DNA of 64,000 bases from Nitrospira sp. (GCA_024998565.1 JACOEM010000005.1:1-64000), one strand, 5' to 3'. Positions 1 through 9,251 are shown, counted from the first letter of the stretch. Notes: a model not told the origin generated them from the letters alone. Translations and numbers: made by a program.

Positions 1-68
1 CTCAGCGATGCGGTCGCTCCCTGATACGGCCCAAACCGTCCCTCCGAATTCTTCGGTGTCCTACCGCC

Positions 69-95
69 TTAAGTCTATGCGTCAGCCGCCGATAA
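69..95 (+). promoter_or_regulatory. Candidate sigma-28 (FliA-type) promoter P1
   Basis: The sequence reads TTAAGTCT, an 11-nt spacer, then GCCGATAA. This matches the enterobacterial flagellar sigma-28 consensus (TAAAGTTT-N11-GCCGATAA) at 6 of 8 and 8 of 8 positions. The -10 ends 8 nt before the ATG at 104, so a transcript from here would be nearly leaderless for the lipoprotein gene. Three related sites (1022, 11897, 19379) lie in front of other chemotaxis-island genes, which supports the call. No transcript data are available. Confidence 0.45.
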
Positions 96-103
96 CGGTT
101 GTG

Positions 104-934
104 ATGAATAGTCGTCGTCATCCTGCATGGTATCTTGCCATAGCTCTGACAGGTGTGGTGTGCGGGTGCGCGGGGCAAGCGCCTCCTCCGCGGAGTCATC
201 ATGACGCCACCGCCGGACGGATCGGCGTAGGGGCTGAGTCGCCGAAGTCGGAGAACGGGTTCTCGCCGGTACCCCCGCTTCTGACGGCCGATGAGTATGA
301 GCATCTTGCAGATCGATCCGTGGCCGGGAGGAATTTGACCGTTGCGATGGCGCAGTACGAGAAAGCGTTGCGACTGGACCCGGGGCGCGCACGGGTTCGA
401 GAGAAACGCGGCATCCTGTTTCTTGAGAGGGGATTGGCCGAGGATGCTCTTCTGGAATTCAAGGTCATAGCCGATCAAAACCCGATTTATGCTACGGCGT
501 TCGACGGGGAGGGGCGAGCGCTGGTGAGTCTTGGCCGGTTGGAAGATGCCCAGAAGGCGTTTCGCCGCGCCCTAACTCTAAATCCGCAAGATTGGCGCGC
601 CTATGCGTGGCTGGGCATTGTCGCCTATGTTCAGGAACGGTATCCCGATGCCCTTGCCGCATTTCAAACCGCTTACTCCATCAAGCCGGAGCATCCTGGT
701 CTGGCCAACAACCTTGGGCAAACCTACGTCGCATTGGGGCGCTATGATGACGCGATTGCCAGTTTTCGCCTGGGTGACGCGCATGCGCCGGACCATCCAC
801 GCCTCACCCAGAATCTCATCGGTGCACTGACATTGGCCGGACAACACGATGCGGCGGAGCAGATTCGCCGGCACCGGGACCACGATGTGCCGACGAAAGC
901 TCAGCACAGCCAGAACACACGTTTCAGCGAGTAA
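104..934 (+). CDS. TPR-repeat lipoprotein
   Basis: This is a probable lipoprotein of about 276 residues with tetratricopeptide repeats. The ATG at 104 is chosen because it gives a compact signal peptide: a basic start (MNSRRH), a hydrophobic stretch, then a lipobox-like VCGC with the lipidated Cys near residue 21. Upstream in-frame ATGs at 8 and 77 would put a long hydrophilic tail before the signal. From about residue 65 to 260 there are five or six 34-residue TPR units, for example ALRLDPGRARVREKRGILF and ALTLNPQDWRAYAWLGIVA. TPRs are protein-binding scaffolds, and a pilus or flagellum accessory role is plausible from the neighbours but not shown. A possible sigma-28 promoter lies immediately upstream. 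Confidence 0.75.
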   Translation: MNSRRHPAWYLAIALTGVVCGCAGQAPPPRSHHDATAGRIGVGAESPKSENGFSPVPPLLTADEYEHLADRSVAGRNLTVAMAQYEKALRLDPGRARVREKRGILFLERGLAEDALLEFKVIADQNPIYATAFDGEGRALVSLGRLEDAQKAFRRALTLNPQDWRAYAWLGIVAYVQERYPDALAAFQTAYSIKPEHPGLANNLGQTYVALGRYDDAIASFRLGDAHAPDHPRLTQNLIGALTLAGQHDAAEQIRRHRDHDVPTKAQHSQNTRFSE

Positions 935-1021
935 GACTCCCATCGGAAGCGTCCTCACCGCTGGTAGAGGGCCGTAGAGCCGATCGCCGCGCGTTCCCAA
1001 CCTATGACATCAACAGACCAT

Positions 1022-1049
1022 TCAAGTTTGTGACGGTGTGCACCGATAC
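1022..1049 (+). promoter_or_regulatory. Candidate sigma-28 promoter P2
   Basis: TCAAGTTT, a 12-nt spacer and ACCGATAC precede the small HTH gene and the first chemotaxis operon. The -35 element matches 7 of 8 positions of the FliA consensus, and the -10 keeps the CCGATA core. The same ACCGATAC octamer recurs in P3 and P4. It would place transcription start near the ATG at 1060, leaving almost no leader for that gene, while the main target could be the che genes downstream. Confidence 0.4.
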
Positions 1050-1059
1050 CATATCCATT

Positions 1060-1290
1060 ATGAACGATGCCATCACAGCAACAACCAAAGTGAACCTCGA
1101 CGGTGCATCGCCTTCGGATAGCGAAATTCTAACCGTGTTGGAAGTGGCGCGCTTTCTGCGCGTGCCCAAGTCCACGGTCTATAAGCTCGCGCGCCTCGGA
1201 CAACTGCCGGCGTCAAAAATCGGAAAGCATTGGCGGTTTCTCCGACGCGATATCCACGACTGGATGCACAACCGAACTCAGCAGAACTGA
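1060..1290 (+). CDS. Small excisionase/MerR-like HTH DNA-binding protein
   Basis: The protein has 76 residues. The ATG at 1060 is preferred over a GTG at 1030 because the latter lies inside the candidate sigma-28 promoter. Residues 25-72 form the helix-turn-helix of the excisionase family: LTVLEVARFLRVPKSTVYKLA, a wing region GQLPASKIGKHWRF, then RRDIHDWM. Family members bind DNA; most standalone ones of this size are uncharacterised, and many are not phage excisionases. No integrase or phage gene is nearby, so a local regulator of the chemotaxis genes is more likely than a recombination directionality factor. That role is inference from position only. Confidence 0.75.
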   Translation: MNDAITATTKVNLDGASPSDSEILTVLEVARFLRVPKSTVYKLARLGQLPASKIGKHWRFLRRDIHDWMHNRTQQN

Positions 1291-1337
1291 TCTCTTTCTG
1301 AGAGAGCATCTGCGGGGTTTACAGGAACATGAGTGGC

Positions 1338-1358
1338 TCGGACGGCCTTGCCGTCCGA
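1338..1358 (+). other. Perfect 9-bp hairpin between HTH gene and cheR
   Basis: TCGGACGGC and GCCGTCCGA pair perfectly around a CTT loop. No T-run follows, so it is not a typical intrinsic terminator. It could be a processing or attenuation structure in the leader between the HTH gene and cheR, or a protein-binding palindrome. Confidence 0.5.
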
Positions 1359-1400
1359 TGCTCGGGCCTATCACCACGGACGGGTTAGACGAGGAAATCG

Positions 1401-2264
1401 ATGGCCGACACCAACACGGTAAGAAAAACGGATCTCCCCGCGCCCAAGCTGTCTCCTGACACGTTCAAACAGCTCAGGGATCTGATCTATGAAAAGACGG
1501 GCATCTTCTTTCAGGACAATAAGACCTATCTGCTGGAAAGCCGGCTCCTCCCTCGATTGAAGGCCTGCCACTGTCAGACGTTCGAGAGTTATCTCAACTT
1601 CCTGCGCTTCGATGCATACCGGGACCGTGAGGTCACCGAACTCTATACGGTGATCACCACCAATGAGACCTATTTCTTCCGCGACGAGGCTCAGCTTGAG
1701 AGCTTCATGAAGGTCATGATCCCGGAAGTGATGAAGACGAACGCGGGCACAAAACAGCTCCGGATCTGGAGCGCCGCCTGCTCGACCGGCGACGAGCCCT
1801 ACACCCTTGCTTTGCTGCTGCGGGACTATGCTCCGCTCTCAGGCTGGACCATCGACATCCTGGGAACTGATATCAGCGAAAATGTCCTGAACATTGCGCG
1901 GACCGCGACCTACAGTTCCCACTCCCTGCGGAAAGTCCCGCCGGGCATGCTGGCCAAATATTTCACCGGCAAGAAAGAGCAGCAGACGCTCGTGCCTCAG
2001 GTGAAGGACATGGTGCGGTTCATGAACGTGAACCTCTACGACCGCCCCAGACTCAAGCTGATCCGCGGCATCGACATCGTGTTCTGCCGCAACTGCCTGA
2101 TCTATTTCGACGAAAAAGCCAAAGGGCAGATCGTGTCGGATCTGCGCGACGCCTTGCGGCCCAAAGGCTACTTGATGATCGGATTCTCAGAAACATTGCA
2201 CGACACCACCGGGCTTTTCAGAACCATTCATGCGGGCCGTTCCGTCATTCATGAGAAACAGTAA
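1401..2264 (+). CDS. cheR: Chemotaxis protein methyltransferase CheR (array 1)
   Basis: CheR transfers methyl groups from S-adenosylmethionine to receptor glutamates during adaptation. The 287-residue protein has the N-terminal all-helical domain (about 15-90) and the SAM-binding domain (about 100-285). Seen motifs are TNETYFFRD, the SAM loop RIWSAACSTGDEPYTLA, LGTDISENVLNIAR, and FCRNCLIYFDEKAKGQIV. The ATG at 1401 follows an AGGA element. It opens array 1, with CheY 12 nt downstream, and a second cheR lies at 19950. Length and motifs are complete. Confidence 0.95.
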   Translation: MADTNTVRKTDLPAPKLSPDTFKQLRDLIYEKTGIFFQDNKTYLLESRLLPRLKACHCQTFESYLNFLRFDAYRDREVTELYTVITTNETYFFRDEAQLESFMKVMIPEVMKTNAGTKQLRIWSAACSTGDEPYTLALLLRDYAPLSGWTIDILGTDISENVLNIARTATYSSHSLRKVPPGMLAKYFTGKKEQQTLVPQVKDMVRFMNVNLYDRPRLKLIRGIDIVFCRNCLIYFDEKAKGQIVSDLRDALRPKGYLMIGFSETLHDTTGLFRTIHAGRSVIHEKQ

Positions 2265-2276
2265 GGAGGATGATTC

Positions 2277-2657
2277 ATGCCAGCCGATCCAAATATGAAG
2301 ATTCTCGTCGTCGATGACATGTCCACCATGCGCCGCATCGTGAAGAATATCCTGAAGCAGCTCGGCTTCAACAATTTAGAAGAAGCCGAAAACGGGCAGG
2401 AAGCGCTGACGAAGTTAAAAGCCGACACCTATGGCTTCGTGGTGTCCGACTGGAACATGCCGGTCATGATGGGCATCGACATGCTGCGCGCCATTCGTGC
2501 CGACGAGAAGCTGAAAAAAATCCCCGTCCTGATGGTCACCGCCGAAGCGCAGAAAGAAAATCTGATGGAGGCCGTCCAGGCCGGCGTCAGCAACTATGTC
2601 GTCAAGCCGTTCACCGCCGAGACGATGCAGGAGAAGATCAACAAGATTTTCAAGTAA
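2277..2657 (+). CDS. cheY: Chemotaxis response regulator CheY (array 1)
   Basis: This is a single-domain receiver of 126 residues with the acid pair D13-D14, phosphoacceptor D58 in VVSDWNMP, and the conserved Lys in NYVVKPF. Phospho-CheY binds the flagellar switch to change rotation. An AGGAGG lies 8 nt before the ATG. The gene sits between cheR and cheZ, the order expected of a CheY that is dephosphorylated by CheZ. The sequence [14 protein letters not shown] resembles gammaproteobacterial flagellar CheY. Confidence 0.95.
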   Translation: MPADPNMKILVVDDMSTMRRIVKNILKQLGFNNLEEAENGQEALTKLKADTYGFVVSDWNMPVMMGIDMLRAIRADEKLKKIPVLMVTAEAQKENLMEAVQAGVSNYVVKPFTAETMQEKINKIFK

Positions 2658-2683
2658 TCGGCTCTTAACCGGTGAGGGTCACG

Positions 2684-3334
2684 ATGGCACAACCACAGGC
2701 GGCGACAAAAAAACAGATTGCGGTCAATGACGATGAGCAGGAAGCGAAGGCGCCTGACACGAAACTCTACGAGGAGCTGGGAGAACTCGCCCGGTTCATC
2801 GATACCACGATGAAGACGCTCTCCGAATTCAGCGCCCCGGTCAATGCATCGACGGAGCAGTTACCTCAAGCGCAGACCCACCTTCTCAATCTGAAAACCC
2901 AGACCGAACAGGGCACACATCGGGTCATGCTTGAAGTGGAGGCCATCCAGGACAACCATGCCCAGATCAGCAAGATGCTGAAGGAGATGACACAGACCCT
3001 CCAGCAAGCGAAGGTTTCCCCCGCGCTCATACAACAGATGCACACACTGGGGCAGACGCTGGGACAAGACGACAAGCGGTTGCTCGATATTATGACGGCG
3101 CTGTCCTTCCAGGACCTGGTGGCGCAAAGCGTCAACAAACTCGTCACGATTCTGGATGAAGTCGAGCATAAACTCCTTCAACTCGTGGTGGTCTTCGGTC
3201 CCTATCAAAAGCAGGCTGCGAAGGCCGATCAGGGCAAAGCCAGCGAAATGTTGAAGCAACTGGAAGCAACGAAGAATACGTCGATGGATCAGGATCTCGC
3301 GGACGAAATCTTGAAGCAATTCGGTTTTAACTGA
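2684..3334 (+). CDS. cheZ: CheY phosphatase CheZ
   Basis: CheZ speeds loss of phosphate from CheY. The protein has 216 residues and is mostly helical (heptad-rich helices about 25-180). The catalytic helix carries ALSFQDLVAQSVNKLV, where the FQD..Q pattern contains the active-site Gln known from enteric CheZ. The C-terminus, ADEILKQFGFN, resembles the CheY-binding tail (DLLDSLGF) of that family. The ATG at 2684 has GAGGG 5 nt upstream and is preferred to a GTG at 2672. CheZ outside Proteobacteria is patchy, so its presence marks array 1 as the CheZ-type system of this locus. Confidence 0.88.
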   Translation: MAQPQAATKKQIAVNDDEQEAKAPDTKLYEELGELARFIDTTMKTLSEFSAPVNASTEQLPQAQTHLLNLKTQTEQGTHRVMLEVEAIQDNHAQISKMLKEMTQTLQQAKVSPALIQQMHTLGQTLGQDDKRLLDIMTALSFQDLVAQSVNKLVTILDEVEHKLLQLVVVFGPYQKQAAKADQGKASEMLKQLEATKNTSMDQDLADEILKQFGFN

Positions 3335-3342
3335 GGTGGGTT

Positions 3343-5235
3343 ATGAGCGATGAAATGCAGGAAATACTGAACGACTTCCTGACCGAATCCAATGAAATGC
3401 TGGAAGTCTTGGATCAGCGATTCGTCACCCTCGAATCGGATCCCACTAACACGGACCTTCTGAACGAAATCTTTCGTGCGATGCATAGCATGAAAGGATC
3501 CGCCGGTTTTCTCGGTTTTAATCACCTGGTGGACGTCGCGCATCGCGGAGAGAACATTCTCAACAAACTGCGCCAGGCCGAAATGGCCGTCAGCCCGGCG
3601 ATCATCAGCGTGATTCTTGAAACCATCGATGTCATCAAAGCGATCATGGCCGACATTCGGGAGTCGGGTACCGACAACCATGTCGCCACGGCCGTCATTG
3701 CGTCGAAACTCGACGATATCCTCAACGGCACAGCACCGAGCGAGCCTCAGGCCTCGGCACATGTGGAAACATCGCCGGCTGCGCCGAAGGTCGAAACTTC
3801 CACGCCCGCTCAGGAGGCCCCGGCGACCGCGCCGCCGACGCTGGGTGAAATTCTGGTGAACGACGGCCTGGCCTCTAAAGAACAGGTCCTCGATGCGCTG
3901 ACCACCCAACAACATCAGCCGGAGCCCAAGACGCCGCTGGGCGAGATCTTGCTTCAGGCGAAAGCCATTACCGAGCGCGCCCTGGATCAGGCGCTGCACA
4001 AGCAGGAAAAACAGCCGAAGCCTGTGGAAGAGGATGCCACCATCCGCGTGGAAACCAAACGCCTCGACAGCGTGATGAATCTGGTCGGGGAGTTGGTCTT
4101 GGGTCGCAATCGTCTGATCAAAATCGGAACGCAGCTGGAACAGCACCATGAATCCGATCCGCAGGTGCGCGTGTTGAGCGAAACACTCGCGCAACTCAAT
4201 CTGGTGACCACCGACTTACAGCTGGCTGTCATGAAGACGCGCATGCTGCCGATCAAGAAAGTGTTTGCCAAGTTGCCTCGCATGGTGCGTGACCTCTCGC
4301 AGAAGCTGAACAAGCAGGTTCATCTCGAAATGCGCGGAGAGGAAACTGAACTCGACAAGTCCGTCGCCGACGAAATCGGAGACCCGCTCGTGCACTTGGT
4401 GCGCAACGCCATCGATCATGGCATTGAAACTCCGGCAGAACGACAGGCCAAAGGCAAACCGGCCGAAGGTCAGCTGACCATTGCCGCCAGCCAGGAAGGC
4501 AACAGCATCGTGATCCGGATCAACGACGACGGTCGCGGGATTCAAGTCGAGAAGATCAAAGCGAAAGCGTTGGCAAAGGGGCTGATCAGCGAAGCCGAAC
4601 TCGCGACGATGGAGCCTCGCGAAGTCTTGAACCTCATTTTCCTGCCTGGATTCAGCACGGCCGAACAGGTGACCGATGTGTCGGGTCGTGGCGTGGGCAT
4701 GGATGTGGTACGCACCAACATTCGAAAAATCAACGGTAGTGTGGACCTCGAATCCGAAGCCGGCAAAGGCAGCCAGATCATCATCAAGCTGCCGCTCACG
4801 ATTGCGATCATTCAGGCGCTCATGGTGGAAGTTGAACGCTCGATTTTCGCCATCCCGTTGAGCACCGTGATCGAAGCGGTCCGGATCTCACGTTCGGACA
4901 TCAAAACGATCAACGGGCGTGAAGTGTTGCACCTGCGGGATCGAGTCTTGCCGCTAATTCGTCTGGCGCAGGAATTCGACATTCCAACCGACACGGAACG
5001 GGAGCGATTTTATGTGGTCGTCGCCGCGTTGGGCGATCGACGAGTCGGAGTGGTCGTCGACGAACTGCGCTCGCAGGAGGAAGTCGTCATCAAGTCCATC
5101 TGGGATTATCTGGAAACGGTCAAAGGCGTGTCAGGAGCCACCATTACCGGCGAGGGTAAGGTCGTGCTGATTCTGGACACTTCGGAATTGGTCCAGAACG
5201 CCCAAGCTTGGCACAACTCCGGGATAACCGTCTAA
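3343..5235 (+). CDS. cheA: Chemotaxis histidine kinase CheA (array 1)
   Basis: The 630-residue kinase phosphorylates CheY and CheB in response to receptors. Domains are: Hpt (1-110, His48 in AMHSMKGSAGF); a Pro/Ala linker; two LGEIL-type repeats (about 165-230, LGEILVNDGLASKEQVLDAL and LGEILLQAKAITERALDQAL); dimerisation domain (about 235-300); HATPase (about 320-480, N-box LVRNAIDHGIE, DDGRGI, GRGVGMDVV); and a C-terminal CheW-like domain (about 490-625). There is no recognisable P2 CheY-binding domain; the LGEIL repeats occupy its place. These repeats resemble MshEN/T2SSE N-terminal motifs. The spacing to cheZ is 8 nt. Confidence 0.95.
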   Translation: MSDEMQEILNDFLTESNEMLEVLDQRFVTLESDPTNTDLLNEIFRAMHSMKGSAGFLGFNHLVDVAHRGENILNKLRQAEMAVSPAIISVILETIDVIKAIMADIRESGTDNHVATAVIASKLDDILNGTAPSEPQASAHVETSPAAPKVETSTPAQEAPATAPPTLGEILVNDGLASKEQVLDALTTQQHQPEPKTPLGEILLQAKAITERALDQALHKQEKQPKPVEEDATIRVETKRLDSVMNLVGELVLGRNRLIKIGTQLEQHHESDPQVRVLSETLAQLNLVTTDLQLAVMKTRMLPIKKVFAKLPRMVRDLSQKLNKQVHLEMRGEETELDKSVADEIGDPLVHLVRNAIDHGIETPAERQAKGKPAEGQLTIAASQEGNSIVIRINDDGRGIQVEKIKAKALAKGLISEAELATMEPREVLNLIFLPGFSTAEQVTDVSGRGVGMDVVRTNIRKINGSVDLESEAGKGSQIIIKLPLTIAIIQALMVEVERSIFAIPLSTVIEAVRISRSDIKTINGREVLHLRDRVLPLIRLAQEFDIPTDTERERFYVVVAALGDRRVGVVVDELRSQEEVVIKSIWDYLETVKGVSGATITGEGKVVLILDTSELVQNAQAWHNSGITV

Positions 5236-5262
5236 CGGTCGCCCCCGGCGAATAAGCAGAGA

Positions 5263-5283
5263 CAGGTGAGAGATAGTCACCTG
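5263..5283 (+). other. Small hairpin in cheA-cheV gap
   Basis: CAGGTGA and TCACCTG form a perfect 7-bp stem around a 7-nt loop in the 97-nt gap between cheA and cheV. No T-tract follows. It may attenuate or stabilise the mRNA or may be chance. Confidence 0.3.
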
Positions 5284-5332
5284 CGTAGGCTAACGCGATA
5301 GATGAACAGCGACGTGCGAGATCGGAGGAAGT

Positions 5333-6316
5333 ATGTCCACTCTCATCAATGAAATCGATGCTCGAACCAGATTGGCCGGGGCCAATCAGATGGAATTGCT
5401 GCTGTTTAAACTTGGTACTAACGAAATCTTCGGGATCAACGTGTTTAAGGTTCGTGAAGTGATGAAATTGCCCGAGCTCACTCAGATTCCGGAGGCAGAC
5501 AGCCGCATCGTGGGGATGGCCAATATTCGCGGAATCATGGTTCCCGTGGTGGGCCTTAAACGAAGCTTGGGATTGGGAACGGAACACGAGGGTCAGGTGG
5601 GAGGCCCGCCCGGAACAAATCCCTATTTGATCGTGTCGGAATACAACGGGAGCTTGCAAGGATTCCTGGTCGCCGGCGTCGATCGGATCATTCGCTTCTC
5701 ATGGTCAGCCATCAAGACGCCCCCGGCGATTGTCAGAGAAAACAACAAAGGCGCGGTCACAGCCGTCACGATGCTTGAGGACGGTCGGATGGTCCTCATT
5801 TTGGACGTGGAAAAAGTGTTGAACGACATTTGCCCCCGTTCGGACGATGAGGTGTTTGCGGGTATGGTGGCCGCTCCGGCGCTTAAATCGAAGTGCATGT
5901 TGTTCGCCGACGATTCATCCGTCGCCCGGATGCAGATTCGTAAGGCGTTGGAACGTCTCGAGATGTCCTACATCATGGCGACCACCGGAGGAGAAGCCTG
6001 GGCAAAACTGCAAGCACTCGCAGATCAGGCGACGGCGGAAGGCAAGGAGCGAGTGGATCAGATCCAATGTATCCTCAGCGATATTGAGATGCCGGAAATG
6101 GATGGATTCACATTGACCAAGCACATTCGTGCCGACTCGCGGCTGGCGCACTTGCCCGTCATGTTGCACTCCTCCTTAACCGGTGCCTGCAACATGGAAA
6201 AGGGGAGAGCCGTCGGGGCGACCGATTACATCACCAAGTTCGACGCCAAGATGTTGGGTGAGAAACTCGCATTCCATATCGAGGAGTCCAACCAGCAGGC
6301 GCAGAAGGCCGCATAA
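5333..6316 (+). CDS. cheV: CheW-receiver coupling protein CheV
   Basis: CheV joins a CheW-like coupling domain (about 18-170) to a receiver domain (about 185-320) and can act as a phosphorylatable coupling protein or phosphate sink. Visible motifs are FGINVFKVREVMKLPELTQIPE and GMANIRGIMVPVVGL in the CheW part. The receiver has LFADDSSVARMQIRKAL with the acid pair, SDIEMPEMDG with the phosphoacceptor Asp, and ITKFDAK with the Lys. GGAGGAA lies just before the ATG. The 327-residue length is normal for the family. Confidence 0.93.
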   Translation: MSTLINEIDARTRLAGANQMELLLFKLGTNEIFGINVFKVREVMKLPELTQIPEADSRIVGMANIRGIMVPVVGLKRSLGLGTEHEGQVGGPPGTNPYLIVSEYNGSLQGFLVAGVDRIIRFSWSAIKTPPAIVRENNKGAVTAVTMLEDGRMVLILDVEKVLNDICPRSDDEVFAGMVAAPALKSKCMLFADDSSVARMQIRKALERLEMSYIMATTGGEAWAKLQALADQATAEGKERVDQIQCILSDIEMPEMDGFTLTKHIRADSRLAHLPVMLHSSLTGACNMEKGRAVGATDYITKFDAKMLGEKLAFHIEESNQQAQKAA

Positions 6317-6393
6317 GCACAGACTTCATGAACGACCGAAGATCCGGAGGCTTAAGCTTTCGGAATAGACGGCCGATGTATCGGCTAGAGATT

Positions 6394-7491
6394 ATGGCGC
6401 TTCCACAGATACAGGCACAACGTGCAACGAATCCGGTCCGCGTCTTGGTCGTGGACGACTCGGCCTTCATGCGAAAAAGCCTGACGACCATGCTCGAAGA
6501 GGGCAAACAGATTCACGTTGTGGGCGTCGCACGGAACGGCGAAGAAGCGATTCAACAAGTCCAGCAGTTGAAACCCGATGTCGTCACGATGGATGTGGAA
6601 ATGCCGGGGATGACGGGCCTGCAGGCGTTGCAGCAGATCATGTCGAAATTCCCTGTGCCGGTCATTATGGTCAGTTCGATTACCGTCGAAGGCGCTCAAG
6701 AAACCCTGCAGGCGTTGGAATGGGGTGCGGTTGATTTTGTGCCGAAACAACTCGATGGTGTCGTGTCCAAGATTGCGGACATTCAGCAACAGCTGGTCTC
6801 CAAAGTTCTGGCCGCCAGATATGCCGGCGCGAAACTGAAAAGGATGCCGGTGACGGGAAGCGTGAAGCCAGGCGTTATGCCGGCCAAAGCGTTAAGCAGC
6901 CAATCGGTGAGTGTGACTCGTGGCACCAAGCTCATAGCCATCGGCTGTTCGACAGGCGGACCCCAAGCGCTGTTTGAAATCATCCCGACGATTCCTGCGG
7001 ATTTTCCGGCCGGCATCGTCATCGTCCAGCACATGCCGAAGTCCTTTACCAAACCGTTTGCCGAGCGACTGAACAATCTATCCCCATTGGATGTGCGGGA
7101 AGCCGTCGACGGCGATGAAGTGAAACCCGGCCGTGTGCTCGTCGCTCCCGGTGGGATGCAGTTTCGCATCGTCAAGAAAACAATTACGAGTTCAGTCGTC
7201 AAGTTATCGCCCAATGTGGAAAACCATCCTCACGCTCCGTCGGTCGACATCATGTTGAAATCCGTGGCGGCGCTGTACGGCGAACGCACGATCGGGGTGA
7301 TCTTGACCGGGATGGGACACGACGGACTGGAGGGGATGAAAGCGATCAAGGCAGCGAAGGGGCGGACCGTGGCGCAAGACGAGGCATCGAGTGTCGTGTA
7401 CGGCATGCCGAAAGCCGTCGTCGAGGCCGGATGTGCTGAGAAAGTGGTTTCGCTGTCCAAAGTGGTCGGCGAAATCATGAATATGGTGTGA
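6394..7491 (+). CDS. cheB: Protein-glutamate methylesterase CheB (array 1)
   Basis: CheB removes receptor methyl esters when phosphorylated. The receiver (about 15-135) has VRVLVVDDSAFMRKSL, MDVEMPGM and a PKQ lysine. The methylesterase domain (about 165-360) shows the catalytic Ser in IGCSTGGPQAL, the His in IVQHMPKSFTKPFAERL, and the Asp in LTGMGHDGLEGM. The ATG at 6394 puts the receiver 15 residues in; in-frame ATGs at 6328 and 6376 are possible but have no better ribosome site. It lies 77 nt after cheV and before a receptor gene. Confidence 0.94.
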   Translation: MALPQIQAQRATNPVRVLVVDDSAFMRKSLTTMLEEGKQIHVVGVARNGEEAIQQVQQLKPDVVTMDVEMPGMTGLQALQQIMSKFPVPVIMVSSITVEGAQETLQALEWGAVDFVPKQLDGVVSKIADIQQQLVSKVLAARYAGAKLKRMPVTGSVKPGVMPAKALSSQSVSVTRGTKLIAIGCSTGGPQALFEIIPTIPADFPAGIVIVQHMPKSFTKPFAERLNNLSPLDVREAVDGDEVKPGRVLVAPGGMQFRIVKKTITSSVVKLSPNVENHPHAPSVDIMLKSVAALYGERTIGVILTGMGHDGLEGMKAIKAAKGRTVAQDEASSVVYGMPKAVVEAGCAEKVVSLSKVVGEIMNMV

Positions 7492-7539
7492 TAGGGAACC
7501 TCAACTCAATCGTTCACAAATGGAGAGGTAGGAGGAGTT

Positions 7540-9225
7540 ATGGGGAGCATGATGAAGAGTATGACCATTGGACCCAAGTTCATATTGTCGATTTCTGTGG
7601 CGGCGTTCATCGCGATCGCCATCGGACTTTTCGTGTTGTATCAGCAAGAAGAAGATAAGATGGACACCATGCTGGTCGGGCGTGCCCAAGTGTTATCGCA
7701 GCAAATCTTGATCGGGCGGGCCTACATCGCCACCAACTATGCCGCCAAGATTAAGAAATCGAAGGCTGGCTCTGAAATCCAGGTGCTTAAAGAGCATGCG
7801 GGAAACGCGGACGCGATTCCGGTTCCGGCCACCGCGGTTCGAGAAATGGGGGAAGAAGCCACCAGGTCGGGAATGTATAGCGCCAGACTCGTGAGTCAGA
7901 ACCCCATGAACTCCTCAAATTCCCCGAAAGACAATTTCGAGAACGAAGCGATCAGGGCCATTATGGCCGGAGCCGAGAGCTACGCTCGACGGGATGATAT
8001 CAACGGAGTACCGACCTTTCGCCGTGCGGTCGTAGATAAGGCGACGACGGCGGCTTGCCTCAGCTGCCATACGAGCAATCAGGTCGGCGACACGCTCGGC
8101 ATGTTGAGCGTGGCCTTGCCGATGGGCCCCGCCATTGCGCTGTCCAGTAAATCCATGTGGCAGACCGGCGGCCTGATGGCCGGCGTGGTCGTGATCATCA
8201 TGGCGATCACCTATTTCCTGCTCCGCACGATCGTGCTGCAACCTTTGGCAAAAATGAGCGACATTTCTCGCGACATCGCCAAGGGCGAGGGCGACCTTAC
8301 CAAGCGTGTGCCGGCTGAGGGCAACGATGAAATCGCTCACATGGGCAAGTACTTCAATGAGTTCATTGAAAAGTTGCAGAACATGATCAAAAAGGTCGCC
8401 CACGTGACGGACAAAGTGGCGTCCGCCTCGGTGGAATTATCCGCGACCGCTGAAGAGATTTCAAAGGGCACCGACACCTTGACCTCGCGCGCGTCTCAAA
8501 CCGCTGCTGCGGTGGAGGAGATGAATGCGACCGTCGGCCAGGTTGCGCAGAACTCCGGCAAAGCGGCCAGTCTGGCGCAAGACACCGTGAAAACCGCTCA
8601 AGAAGGCGGAACCGTCGTGTCGAGCACCATCTCGGGTATGCAACAGTTGTCTGAAGCCGTGTCGAATTCGGCGACGATTATCTCTGATCTCGGCAAATCG
8701 TCCGACCAAATCGGCGAGATCGTGCGCACGATCGAAGACATCGCCGACCAGACCAATTTGCTGGCCTTGAACGCGGCAATCGAAGCGGCTCGAGCCGGTG
8801 AACAGGGTCGGGGATTCGCCGTGGTGGCCGATGAAGTCCGAAAACTCGCTGAACGGACGACCAAAGCGACCAAGGAAATCGGCGATATGATCCGCCAAAT
8901 CCAGCACGATACACGGGGAGCCGTGGACTCGATGCAACAGGGTACACAGAAAGTCACGGCCGGTGTGGATCTGGTCAATAAGACCGGTGAAGCCCTGTCG
9001 CAGATCGTGCGCATGGTCTCAGAGAGCGCCGATATGATCCGACAGATTGCGGTGGCATCGGAACAGCAGTCGGTCGCGACGCAACAGATCGCAAGCGATA
9101 TTGAAAATGTGGCGAAGGTCACCAAAGAGTCGTCGTCCGGCGCACATGAGTCGGCGAAGGCCAGTCAGGACCTGAGCCAGTTGGCGGTCGAACTGCAGGG
9201 GATCGTGGGTGGATTCAAGCTCTAA
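7540..9225 (+). CDS. Methyl-accepting chemotaxis protein with periplasmic c-type heme site
   Basis: The 561-residue receptor has TM1 (about 10-31), a periplasmic domain (about 32-205), TM2 (about 207-228), HAMP (about 229-282) and a cytoplasmic signalling domain. The periplasmic part resembles DUF3365/Tll0287-like sensors and holds a CxxCH heme motif at C173-C176-H177 (ACLSCHTS). The signalling hairpin is [21 protein letters not shown] CxxCH in the periplasm is the substrate of c-type cytochrome maturation, so redox, oxygen or NO sensing is likely; the ligand is inferred. There is no C-terminal CheR-docking pentapeptide (the end is GIVGGFKL). GGAGGAG precedes the ATG. Confidence 0.92.
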   Translation: MGSMMKSMTIGPKFILSISVAAFIAIAIGLFVLYQQEEDKMDTMLVGRAQVLSQQILIGRAYIATNYAAKIKKSKAGSEIQVLKEHAGNADAIPVPATAVREMGEEATRSGMYSARLVSQNPMNSSNSPKDNFENEAIRAIMAGAESYARRDDINGVPTFRRAVVDKATTAACLSCHTSNQVGDTLGMLSVALPMGPAIALSSKSMWQTGGLMAGVVVIIMAITYFLLRTIVLQPLAKMSDISRDIAKGEGDLTKRVPAEGNDEIAHMGKYFNEFIEKLQNMIKKVAHVTDKVASASVELSATAEEISKGTDTLTSRASQTAAAVEEMNATVGQVAQNSGKAASLAQDTVKTAQEGGTVVSSTISGMQQLSEAVSNSATIISDLGKSSDQIGEIVRTIEDIADQTNLLALNAAIEAARAGEQGRGFAVVADEVRKLAERTTKATKEIGDMIRQIQHDTRGAVDSMQQGTQKVTAGVDLVNKTGEALSQIVRMVSESADMIRQIAVASEQQSVATQQIASDIENVAKVTKESSSGAHESAKASQDLSQLAVELQGIVGGFKL

Positions 9226-9251
9226 GCAGCAACCACGAGAAGGAGCCCAGC

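Noticed and set aside
1060-1290. Phage excisionase
   Set aside because: No integrase, att site or phage gene is nearby; many family members are plain regulators.
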